Source of the DNA: Thermoactinomycetaceae bacterium
GTDB taxonomy: Bacteria; Bacillota; Bacilli; Thermoactinomycetales; Thermoactinomycetaceae
DNA: 5,527 nucleotides
Assembly: GCA_025449475.1 (NCBI GenBank)
Contig: JANWJM010000071.1
Location: forward strand, 1-5,527
Direction of reading: 5' to 3'
Positions 1-5,527 of the stretch are shown here, one piece after another; position 1 is the stretch's first letter, and each line of letters starts with the position of its first letter. The notes below the pieces were generated by a model. The model worked only from the letters and a program-made list of their open reading frames with translations, searched no databases and was not told the DNA's origin. A program made the position numbers and the translations under genes.

Positions 1-118
1 CAAAAGAAGTCGGCTCTTTTTTCCAGCGTTTCCACGCCTCAATAATGCGATAAAAGCTTTCAACATCTTTTTCAGAAATAGTTTCTATTTCTTTTAATAG
101 TTGTTCCTTGGTTAACAT
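1..118 (-). CDS. small unidentified protein, N-terminal 39 codons (partial)
   Basis: The minus strand opens with ATG at 118-116 and stays open for 39 codons to the left edge of the window, so the C-terminus is missing. A plausible ribosome binding site (AGGCAGGA, roughly 124-131) lies about 7 nt before the ATG. The visible peptide starts MLTKEQLLKEIETISEKD and continues with an amphipathic, charged stretch, including a Trp/Lys/Arg cluster (WKRWKK) near residues 29-34. It looks helical and soluble. The start resembles the N-terminus of many small Firmicute helical proteins, some of them toxin-antitoxin antitoxins, but 39 residues do not allow a family call. It lies downstream of the sugar operon terminator and so is probably transcribed on its own. 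I do not recognise it. The reading frame with a ribosome binding site is seen; that it is a real gene is an inference. Confidence 0.6.
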   Translation of the reverse strand, partial: MLTKEQLLKEIETISEKDVESFYRIIEAWKRWKKEPTSF

Positions 119-168
119 GATTGATTCCTGCCTTATTTGCTCAAAAGGAGATAAATGGATCTTAGTTT

Positions 169-197
169 ATGGTATCCAATGACAAATTTGATTACAA
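169..197 (-). promoter_or_regulatory. possible promoter of the left-edge small gene
   Basis: On the minus strand TTGTAA (197-192) and TACCAT (174-169) are separated by 17 nt, each matching 4 of 6 bases of the sigma-A consensus. The pair sits just after the operon terminator and about 50 nt before the start codon at 118, where a promoter for an independent small gene would be expected. Both hexamers are weak and the region is AT-rich, so this may be chance. Confidence 0.3.
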
Positions 198-200
198 GTT

Positions 201-225
201 AAGAAAAAAGAGCCTCTCGGCTCTT
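201..225 (-). terminator. rho-independent terminator of the three-gene operon
   Basis: Read on the minus strand, a perfect 7-bp stem (AAGAGCC/GGCTCTT, arms 225-219 and 214-208) closes a GAGA tetraloop and is followed at once by a run of T (TTTTTTCTT when counted from the stem). The first base pairs of the stem lie inside the TAA stop codon (226-224) of the last operon gene, so the gene has essentially no 3' untranslated spacer. The T-run is on one side only, so termination is for minus-strand transcription. Confidence 0.88.
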
Positions 226-1291
226 AAGAAAATATTATCATTTCCTTCGTCTCTGCGGACTGGTAAATGGCATGTAATATTTGTTGGATGAGAATACTTT
301 CATCCGGCTTACAAATTTGTTGACTCGTCCCATCAATCACATCAATAAAATTCTTCAATGTATTATATCGATCGTCTTCGGCAGGTGGCTTAAGCAATGT
401 ATTGATCGGCTCATGACCGTTATCCGTATATAACACGGCTCGCTTGTTCAATAAATCAAACTCTGCCCCGCCCTTGTCACCATACAACTTCACATATGCT
501 TGATCTTCTTTGATATGACTCGCCCAACTTGATTCCAAGATGAGAGAAGAACCATTCTCAAAGTCGATAAAGCCGTAAGCAAAGTCTTCTACATTAAAAA
601 AGCCATTCTCATTCACTTGTCCCCACTGTGCAATTTTTTGTTTATGAGGACCAAAGATGTCAAAGGTTCTACCCATAACAGCAACCGGTTTGGGAAAATC
701 CATCAACCAAAGTGCTAGATCGAGCATATGTACACCAATATCAATGAGGGATCCCCCGCCTGATAAATGCTTTTGAGTAAACCAACTTCCCCAGCCAGGG
801 ATCCCATTTCTCCTCATCCACGCTGTTTTTGCATGATAAATGTTACCAAGTTTTTTCTGTTGGATTAACCTTTTTAATAAGAGAGTCTCTCCATGAAACC
901 GATTATTTTGGGCAACCATTAGTATTTTACCATTTTGATCGGCTATCCTTTTCATCTCTATTGCTGATTCCACGTCAATCGTCATTGGTTTTTCCGTCAA
1001 TACATGTTTTCCAGCTTTTAATGCTTCAATGGCTATTGGTGCGTGCAGAAAATTGGGAGTACAGATAATCACGATATCAATGAAATCTTTTTCAAACATC
1101 TCATGGTAATCACTGTAGACATGGGGGATCAAATATTTCTCGGCTTGCATACGTGCTGATGACAAAGATATATCAGCAATCGCTTTCACATAAACTCGTG
1201 GTTCCATCTTAATTGCTTGTAAATGTGCTTCTGAAATCCCGCCCGCACCAACAATACCCACACAATATGGCTCGCCCATTCTTCTTAACAC
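224..1291 (-). CDS. Gfo/Idh/MocA family NAD(P)-dependent oxidoreductase (operon gene 3)
   Basis: This is probably a cytoplasmic sugar or polyol dehydrogenase that moves hydride between a hydroxyl carbon and NAD(P). The 355 residues are within the normal family length. An N-terminal Rossmann fold carries VGIVGAGGIS (residues 11-20) and an acidic residue ending strand 2 (D40), a common NAD-ribose ligand. Then come CTPN (77-80), the family signature EKP (100-102) with catalytic Lys101, and a C-terminal alpha/beta domain with DIGVH (D184, H188), the usual Asp/His active-site pair. An aromatic, Gly-rich stretch (GIPGWGSWF, 163-171) probably lines the substrate pocket. The longest start is GTG at 1291, 13 nt after the preceding gene's stop, with AGGA 8 nt upstream. 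ATG at 1279 (residue 5) is an alternative. It is the last gene of the operon. Known relatives act on glucosides, levoglucosan, inositols and other sugars; the substrate here cannot be read from sequence. Family is near certain, the exact function is not. Confidence 0.93.
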   Translation of the reverse strand: MLRRMGEPYCVGIVGAGGISEAHLQAIKMEPRVYVKAIADISLSSARMQAEKYLIPHVYSDYHEMFEKDFIDIVIICTPNFLHAPIAIEALKAGKHVLTEKPMTIDVESAIEMKRIADQNGKILMVAQNNRFHGETLLLKRLIQQKKLGNIYHAKTAWMRRNGIPGWGSWFTQKHLSGGGSLIDIGVHMLDLALWLMDFPKPVAVMGRTFDIFGPHKQKIAQWGQVNENGFFNVEDFAYGFIDFENGSSLILESSWASHIKEDQAYVKLYGDKGGAEFDLLNKRAVLYTDNGHEPINTLLKPPAEDDRYNTLKNFIDVIDGTSQQICKPDESILIQQILHAIYQSAETKEMIIFS

Positions 1292-1304
1292 ACCTTTTCC
1301 TGCA

Positions 1305-2330
1305 TCAAATCGTAATATTTTTCTTCTGTTCCGACGATTGGATTGCTGCTAAAACGACCTGCAATGCTTTTTTTCCATCTAAACCTGTAATCGGTGCTTG
1401 ACGATTGAAGCGAATCGCATCAATAAAAGCATCGATGACGCCACTTTTGGTTTGTCCGCCTTCTTCATTGGTTGCAATTTTACCCAACTGATACTTGACC
1501 ACATCTCCATTGCGATATTCGACGATTAATGGATATTCCAAATCCGTCCCAATTTTCATAATCCCTTTTTCACAGTAGAAAATCGTACTATTGTCTTCAC
1601 CGGGAGCATGCGTCCAGCTAGTGACAAATGATCCCAATATGCCGCTCTGTGTTTGGGTAAGGATCATTGCATTGTCTTCGACATCCCCCTCTTTTTCAAA
1701 TTGACCCATCATGGAGCTGACTTCCACAATTTCTTCACCCAAAAGCCAGATCACTAGATCGATCTTGTGAACACCTAAATCTCCTAAAGCCCCAACAAAT
1801 GCTTCATTTTTGCGGAAAAACCAACTGTCCTTCCCATCGACTGACCATGATTCGGGGCCACCATGTGAAAACGTTGACCGAAACGTAACAACCTTTCCTA
1901 ATGCTCCACTTGCTAAAATTTCTTTGGCCTTCACATGGGGAGGCATGAAGCGTTGATTATGTCCCATCATTAAAATGACATCGTTTTCTTCAGCCGTCTC
2001 AATCATCTTTGATGCTTCTTCTAATGATGTGGCGATCGGTTTTTCACAAAGCACATGACATTTTGCTTTGGCTGCTTCGATGGTAGCCGGCCCATGATAA
2101 ACATTGGGGGTACAAACGCTAACCGCATCAATCTCCTCATTTTGTAACATCTCCACATAATCGCGATACGCTTTCCCACCATATTGCTGAGCAAATGCTT
2201 CTGCGCGTTCAATCACAGGATCACAAAAAGCTACAAGCTTAACATGGGGATTTTCTCCATACTCCGCGATATGCCGGTGTTTGGCGATACTCCCACAACC
2301 AATCACAGCTACTCGGATCTTTTGACTCAT
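1305..2330 (-). CDS. Gfo/Idh/MocA family NAD(P)-dependent oxidoreductase (operon gene 2)
   Basis: A second complete member of the same dehydrogenase family, 341 residues from the chosen ATG. VAVIGCGSIA (7-16) is the dinucleotide-binding loop, followed by CTPN (73-76), EKPIAT (96-101) with catalytic Lys97, MGHNQRF (122-128), and DLGVH with D184 and H188. All active-site positions I can check are present. It differs clearly from operon gene 3 outside the motifs (for example HGGPESWSVDGKDSWFF against GIPGWGSWF in the substrate region), so it is not a recent duplicate and probably has another substrate or reaction direction. I place the start at ATG 2330-2328, only 2 nt after the TGA of the isomerase gene (2335-2333); a G-rich GGGGGGA stretch just upstream can act as ribosome binding site and overlaps the end of that gene, suggesting translational coupling. 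An in-frame GTG at 2345 would add five residues and a 13-nt overlap. Functional specificity is unknown. Confidence 0.93.
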   Translation of the reverse strand: MSQKIRVAVIGCGSIAKHRHIAEYGENPHVKLVAFCDPVIERAEAFAQQYGGKAYRDYVEMLQNEEIDAVSVCTPNVYHGPATIEAAKAKCHVLCEKPIATSLEEASKMIETAEENDVILMMGHNQRFMPPHVKAKEILASGALGKVVTFRSTFSHGGPESWSVDGKDSWFFRKNEAFVGALGDLGVHKIDLVIWLLGEEIVEVSSMMGQFEKEGDVEDNAMILTQTQSGILGSFVTSWTHAPGEDNSTIFYCEKGIMKIGTDLEYPLIVEYRNGDVVKYQLGKIATNEEGGQTKSGVIDAFIDAIRFNRQAPITGLDGKKALQVVLAAIQSSEQKKNITI

Positions 2331-2332
2331 CC

Positions 2333-3304
2333 TCAATCCCCCCACCAGATTTCGGTTAATTTTTCTCGTGGTAACACTTGTTGTAAATGATTCACCGCTT
2401 TTTGGAATCCTTCTTCGATAGAAAGCAAAGCATCCTCATGCTCAATACTTACAACGTAATCATAGCCAACTAAACGCAGTGCGCTTAAAATATCCGCCCA
2501 TTCTTTCAGACCATGCCCAAATCCAACCGTCCGGAACTGCCATGCACGTGTTGCAAGGTTTTCAAACGGTTGCATATCAGTTAAACCATACATATTTACA
2601 TGCTCTGGATCAATCGCTGTATCCTTGGCATGGAAATGATGAATCGCATTTTCTCTACCGAGAATTTTGATCGCAGCGACGGGATCAATTCCTTGCCACC
2701 ACATATGACTCGGGTCTAAATTGGCTCCAATAACTTCACCCACTGCCTCACGCAAACGCAATAGCGTCGCTGGAGAATGAACAGAAAAACCACCATGAAG
2801 TTCAAGACCGATTTTCACTCCATGTTTTTCTGCAAACGCTCCCATCTCTTTCCAATAAGGGATCACTTTATTTTCCCATTGCCATTCTAAAATTTTTCGA
2901 TGTTCAGGAGGCCAAGGTGCTACAGGCCATGTAGGTGTTTTTGCCCCCTCATGCGCCCCAGGTGTTCCTGAAAACCCATTCACAACAGGAACTTCTAACT
3001 TCTGTGCCAATCGGATGGTATCTTTTAATACCTCATGTGATTCTTTTGCAAACGCTGTATCAGGAGAAATGGGATTCCCATGACAGCTAAGTGCACTGAT
3101 GATTAAACCACGATCTTCGATCTCTTTTTTGAACTGTTTTCGTTTGCTTTCATCCTCCAAGAGCTCTTTGGGATTACAATGTGCATTGCCAGGATAACAC
3201 CCGGTACCAATTTCCACTGCATCCAACCCAGACTCCTTGACATAGTCCAGCATATCAGTGAATTTCATCTTGCTAAATAAAACAGTGAATACTCCTAACT
3301 TCAC
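2333..3304 (-). CDS. sugar isomerase/epimerase, xylose-isomerase-like TIM barrel (operon gene 1)
   Basis: This 323-residue protein belongs to the AP-endonuclease-2/xylose-isomerase-like TIM-barrel superfamily, whose members use a divalent metal to isomerise, epimerise or eliminate on keto-sugars or inosose-like substrates. It opens with a barrel strand (MKLGVFTVLF), then DAVEIGTG (28-35) and ISALSCHGNP (69-78). Likely metal ligands, by family pattern, are E168 (GLELH), D197 in NLDPSH (195-200), a His in HHFHAKD (222-228, probably H225) and E288 in SIEHED (286-291). VGFGHGLKEW (260-269) resembles the family's G-G-x-x-W segment. There is no signal peptide, so it is cytoplasmic. Start is GTG at 3304-3302, preceded by a perfect AAGGAGG with 7 nt spacing. 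It is the first gene of the operon. Relatives include YcjR (3-keto-guloside epimerase), LgdB-type enzymes of levoglucosan breakdown, and IolE/IolH/IolI of inositol catabolism. Pairing with two Gfo/Idh/MocA dehydrogenases fits a keto-sugar route, but which one is unresolved. Confidence 0.92.
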   Translation of the reverse strand: MKLGVFTVLFSKMKFTDMLDYVKESGLDAVEIGTGCYPGNAHCNPKELLEDESKRKQFKKEIEDRGLIISALSCHGNPISPDTAFAKESHEVLKDTIRLAQKLEVPVVNGFSGTPGAHEGAKTPTWPVAPWPPEHRKILEWQWENKVIPYWKEMGAFAEKHGVKIGLELHGGFSVHSPATLLRLREAVGEVIGANLDPSHMWWQGIDPVAAIKILGRENAIHHFHAKDTAIDPEHVNMYGLTDMQPFENLATRAWQFRTVGFGHGLKEWADILSALRLVGYDYVVSIEHEDALLSIEEGFQKAVNHLQQVLPREKLTEIWWGD

Positions 3305-3312
3305 AATTCAGC

Positions 3313-3319
3313 CTCCTTA
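3313..3319 (-). promoter_or_regulatory. strong Shine-Dalgarno site of the isomerase gene
   Basis: AAGGAGG on the minus strand lies 7 nt before the GTG at 3304-3302. It is a full match to the 16S rRNA anti-Shine-Dalgarno core and is what decides the GTG start. It suggests high initiation on the first gene of the operon, with the two downstream genes relying on weaker sites and close spacing. Confidence 0.85.
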
Positions 3320-3330
3320 ACACATGCTAC

Positions 3331-3358
3331 ATTGTAGTTATTTCGTCCAAAAAAGCAA
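3331..3358 (-). promoter_or_regulatory. candidate promoter of the three-gene sugar operon
   Basis: On the minus strand TTGCTT (3358-3353) and TACAAT (3336-3331) are separated by 16 nt and match the sigma-A consensus at 4/6 and 5/6 positions. A start site near 3324 would give a leader of about 20 nt carrying the perfect ribosome binding site. The -10 box lies inside a short inverted repeat, CTACA-T-TGTAG (3327-3337), a possible operator placement. This is sequence inference only; a second -10-like TATAAA further upstream has no good -35. Confidence 0.5.
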
Positions 3359-3500
3359 GGAATACTCCCCATTTATAATTTTTTCTACATTCAGGATAAT
3401 GGAAAGCGCCCAAGAACGCAATCATGTGAATGGGTTAAATTTTACCTCCTTACGAAACATTGCTTCATATATCTTAACTTTCCATCCCAAAAGAAAAAAT

Positions 3501-3528
3501 AAAAAAAGAGGAATCCTGTTTTCCTCTT
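3501..3528 (-). terminator. rho-independent terminator of the unknown basic-protein gene
   Basis: On the minus strand an 8-bp perfect stem (AAGAGGAA/TTCCTCTT, arms 3528-3521 and 3513-3506) with a 7-nt loop is followed by seven T counted from the stem's last two bases, and then a further T-rich stretch to about 3491. It lies about 50 nt after the stop codon at 3576 and points away from that gene. It insulates the sugar operon promoter from read-through and supports the upstream frame being a real transcribed gene. Confidence 0.9.
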
Positions 3529-3575
3529 CATTGACGTGGGTTTTCATCTTCAATGCATGGTTTTTACAAAAACGA

Positions 3576-4700
3576 TCATTTCATCATGCAGTCTTTTAAT
3601 AATTTACGTGTCCGCTCTGTCTCGTCTTGCGTCAAACGGAATAAAGATGGAAAACTTAGTTCTTCCCGCAGCTCGCTAAACATTTGTTCACAGGTTTGTT
3701 TACGCTTCTCCTCCTCCGACAATGGTTGGGGTGTGGATCGATACACTTTCTGCCGAATGATCGCTCCCACTCTACTGTTTTTAGCTATCTTTCCGATTTT
3801 ATTGGTTTGCTCTAAAATTCGTTGTTTCAATGTTTGCTTCCCATTGAGGTACTGACCTCGTGGGTTTAAAAAATACTCCGCATAACGTGGTTCAATGCCT
3901 AACTCTTCGAATTTTTCGAAGGCGACTTTTTTGGCCTCTTTACTCATCAAAATTTGTGAGGGTCTTCCGCCCACATCTTTCTCCTCTTTATTCAGTGTTC
4001 TGCGATCTCGCCTTTCCATTCGATCGACGTATCTTCCAATTTTTTTCACCTCTCTATTGATTCTTCCAATCTTTCTTCTCACCCTCCACCTCTCTCTTTG
4101 TCGAAGTGTAACCGTGAATAATTCAGATATTCGCTGATCTAATCGCTGATTGATCACCCGAAGCCGTTTCGTTCTTTCATAGTCTTCGAGCTGAACAAGT
4201 GCTTGTTTCACGGCATCTCTTCCACGTCTGGTTTGCTGAAATTTCCCATTGCAGTCCATAAAGTAGCCCGCCCGCACAAGAAGACTTGCTAACCCTGAAC
4301 CCGTTAGCAACGAACTGGTAACAGGTCCAGATAACAATGCAAACATTTGAATAGGTGTCAGGGATTCATTGAGATTTGAATAGGTTACATATGAAGAAGC
4401 AGCTGCTGCAACCACGGCAGCTAACGCAACGCCCCCCACTGCACTCATGATATTTAGATAATTTCGATCATAAATCTCAATGAATCCCCGATTTCGATCA
4501 CGTCGATCCTCTTTTTTATACAGTTTTCTCTTTTCCTTTAATGTTTCAATCACATCTTCAATCATCTTATTGATTTCATCGATACGTTCTTGCACTTTGT
4601 CGGTATTTTCGAGAGAAGAATGGCGGCTTTGCTCGATTCGATTTCTTTTATGCTTTCTCACTTTCGAGCTATAAAGGAGTGCGGCAGACATATTTTTCAT
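3576..4700 (-). CDS. unrecognised basic protein with two hydrophobic segments
   Basis: I do not recognise this protein. From ATG 4700 it has 374 residues. Residues about 24-70 are charged and probably helical or coiled coil (KVQERIDEINKMIEDVIETL, then a Lys/Arg/Asp-rich run). Next come a hydrophobic, Ala/Val-rich segment (about 82-107, VGGVALAAVVAAAASS) and a second (about 115-142, FALLSGPVTSSLLTGSGLASLL), which could form a transmembrane hairpin. The remainder is strikingly Arg/Lys-rich and helical, densest at about 156-240 (RERWRVRRKIGRINREVKK), so it may bind nucleic acid, acidic lipid or ribosomes, but that is a guess. Few Cys and no enzymatic motif are visible. The start is uncertain: ATG 4727 (AAGGGA 9 nt upstream), ATG 4700 (GGGA 5 nt upstream) and ATG 4691 (AAGGGG 9 nt upstream) are all plausible; the frame extends to a TTG at 4829 that has no ribosome binding site. 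It ends at 3576 ahead of a good terminator and appears to be a single-gene unit, divergent from trmB. Confidence 0.75.
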   Translation of the reverse strand: MKNMSAALLYSSKVRKHKRNRIEQSRHSSLENTDKVQERIDEINKMIEDVIETLKEKRKLYKKEDRRDRNRGFIEIYDRNYLNIMSAVGGVALAAVVAAAASSYVTYSNLNESLTPIQMFALLSGPVTSSLLTGSGLASLLVRAGYFMDCNGKFQQTRRGRDAVKQALVQLEDYERTKRLRVINQRLDQRISELFTVTLRQRERWRVRRKIGRINREVKKIGRYVDRMERRDRRTLNKEEKDVGGRPSQILMSKEAKKVAFEKFEELGIEPRYAEYFLNPRGQYLNGKQTLKQRILEQTNKIGKIAKNSRVGAIIRQKVYRSTPQPLSEEEKRKQTCEQMFSELREELSFPSLFRLTQDETERTRKLLKDCMMK

Positions 4701-4851
4701 CCCCTTCCCGTGCAAATTTACTAGCATCGTGCTACATCCCTTATGCATTGTAGGAAATGAATCATTCACCGTCTGGAATTTAACGTGAAATTCATATGAT
4801 TTTATCAAGTGATTTGCAAGTTTAATCAATTTTTACAGAAACCTTTAAAAT

Positions 4852-4892
4852 TTGTATTTGGGACTTATTTCGTCTACACTTTTTGTGATAAT
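4852..4892 (+). promoter_or_regulatory. candidate trmB promoter(s)
   Basis: Two overlapping plus-strand candidates lie in the AT-rich stretch before trmB. TTGTAT (4852-4857) and TACACT (4875-4880) are 17 nt apart. Slightly downstream, TGTGATAAT (4884-4892) is an extended -10 element, with only a weak -35. Either would give a short leader (about 30-45 nt) containing the purine-rich ribosome binding site. I cannot choose between them from sequence. Confidence 0.45.
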
Positions 4893-4926
4893 CGGAATAA
4901 AAAACAAAAAAACGAGGGAAAGGGAA

Positions 4927-5527
4927 ATGCGTGTTAGAAAAAATCCAAAAGCAAGAGAGGCATTGCGTGAACATCCAGCTGTGTTGGAACAAAATGAAAT
5001 TCAAGACCAACAATGGCGAACATTTTTTACGCATCCCCATCAGCCGCTTTATGTCGAGCTAGGGACGGGAAAAGGACAATTTATCACCACCGCTGCCAAA
5101 CGTTATCCTGAAATCAATTGGATCGGGATTGAGCGCATCGCAGAACCACTATACCAAGCATTGAAAAAAGGTTTTTCAAAAGATCACCAAAACCTGCTCT
5201 ATTTTTGGGCAGATATTGATCACTTAGACCAATTTTTTATCCCTGGGGAACTTGATCGATTCTATCTTCACTTCAGTGATCCATGGCCTAAAAAACGCCA
5301 TCAAAAACGGAGACTGACACATCGTCGATTCTTAGAAAAATACAAGCAATTACTTTCGCCGAGGGGAGAACTTATTTTTAAAACCGACAGCCAGCCATTT
5401 TTCGCCTTTAGTTTGGAAGAACTTACGGAAACAGGTTGGCAGGTGCGAACCATCTATGAAGACCTACACAATAGTCCCTTGGCTATAGAAAACATCCCCA
5501 CGGAATATGAGGAAAAATTTTCTGCTC
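4927..5527 (+). CDS. trmB: tRNA (guanine-N7-)-methyltransferase TrmB, 3' end cut by window
   Basis: TrmB transfers a methyl group from S-adenosylmethionine to N7 of guanosine, classically G46 in the tRNA variable loop, in the cytoplasm. The frame starts at ATG 4927, after a purine-rich AACGAGGGAAAGGGAA leader in which GAGGG is 8 nt from the start, and stays open for 200 codons to the right edge with no stop. Visible signatures are the SAM-binding VELGTGKGQF (43-52, with E44), IGIER (66-70, E69), the family hallmark SDPWPKKRHQKRRL (117-130), FKTD (151-154) and TEYEEKFSA (192-200). In Bacillus TrmB (about 213 residues) the TEYEEKF motif is followed by about 14 residues, so the missing part is small. 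All catalytic and tRNA-contact motifs I can check are intact. It is a housekeeping gene, divergent from the unknown basic-protein gene and probably not functionally linked to the sugar operon. Confidence 0.96.
   Translation, partial: MRVRKNPKAREALREHPAVLEQNEIQDQQWRTFFTHPHQPLYVELGTGKGQFITTAAKRYPEINWIGIERIAEPLYQALKKGFSKDHQNLLYFWADIDHLDQFFIPGELDRFYLHFSDPWPKKRHQKRRLTHRRFLEKYKQLLSPRGELIFKTDSQPFFAFSLEELTETGWQVRTIYEDLHNSPLAIENIPTEYEEKFSA

Noticed and set aside
155..202. Plus-strand 15-codon frame (MDLSLWYPMTNLITS) with a good AAAAGGAG site just upstream
   Set aside because: It lies between two minus-strand genes with no plus-strand promoter that I can see, and it ends at the operon terminator. The purine run is better explained as chance in AT-rich DNA; no conservation can be tested here.
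3401..3409. GGAAAGCGC resembling half of a catabolite-repression cre site upstream of the sugar operon
   Set aside because: Only one half matches. The other half of the palindrome deviates at most positions, so it fails the cre consensus.
3324..3599. 91-codon plus-strand frame spanning the intergenic region and the terminator
   Set aside because: It runs through the minus-strand operon promoter and terminator, has no convincing ribosome binding site, and its Lys/Phe/Ser-rich content looks like translated AT-rich non-coding DNA.
3553..4137. Several plus-strand frames antisense to the unknown basic protein
   Set aside because: Their Ser/Phe/Leu/Arg-rich content is what results from reading Arg/Lys/Glu-rich codons in reverse. 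The minus-strand frame is far longer and has a start region and terminator.
4822..5040. 72-codon minus-strand frame antisense to the start of trmB
   Set aside because: It overlaps conserved trmB codons and the trmB promoter region, and its Phe/Cys-rich composition is typical of an antisense shadow.
1..5527. Search by eye for CRISPR repeats, tRNA genes, IS ends and long direct repeats
   Set aside because: No regularly spaced repeats, cloverleaf-like segments, transposase motifs or terminal inverted repeats were found; a computed repeat or covariance search was not possible.

Overview
The window looks like chromosomal DNA from a low-GC Gram-positive bacterium, probably of the Bacillales. The support is AT-rich intergenic DNA, strong AAGGAGG-type ribosome binding sites, GTG starts, short hairpin-plus-U-tract terminators, and a TrmB of the Bacillus length and motif pattern. 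The genus cannot be fixed from the sequence.

Layout: (1) Bases 1-118 hold the first 39 codons of a small unidentified minus-strand protein that runs off the left edge. (2) Bases 224-3304 are a compact minus-strand operon of three genes, read from right to left: a xylose-isomerase-like TIM-barrel protein (sugar isomerase/epimerase family), then two different Gfo/Idh/MocA-family NAD(P)-dependent dehydrogenases. Spacings are 2 and 13 nt. A plausible promoter lies just upstream (about 3331-3358), and a terminator at 201-225 begins inside the last stop codon. (3) Bases 3305-3575 are intergenic and hold that promoter, a strong but orphan Shine-Dalgarno sequence, and the terminator of the next gene. 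(4) Bases 3576 to about 4700 are a minus-strand gene for an unrecognised, very basic protein with two hydrophobic segments. (5) Bases 4927-5527 are the plus-strand gene trmB, tRNA (guanine-N7)-methyltransferase, cut by the right edge about 14 codons before its expected end. The last two genes are divergent and share an AT-rich promoter region.

How the genes may work together: a TIM-barrel isomerase/epimerase with two Gfo/Idh/MocA oxidoreductases matches the logic of known pathways in which a sugar or polyol is oxidised to a keto intermediate, isomerised, epimerised or eliminated, then reduced. Examples are YcjQ/R/S for 3-keto-glucosides, the Lgd levoglucosan route, and inositol catabolism. 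No transporter, kinase, hydrolase or regulator is visible here, so the substrate is unknown. trmB is housekeeping and probably unrelated. The basic membrane-like protein is the least explained gene. I see no CRISPR array, insertion sequence, tRNA or rRNA, and no convincing evidence of a new multi-gene system.
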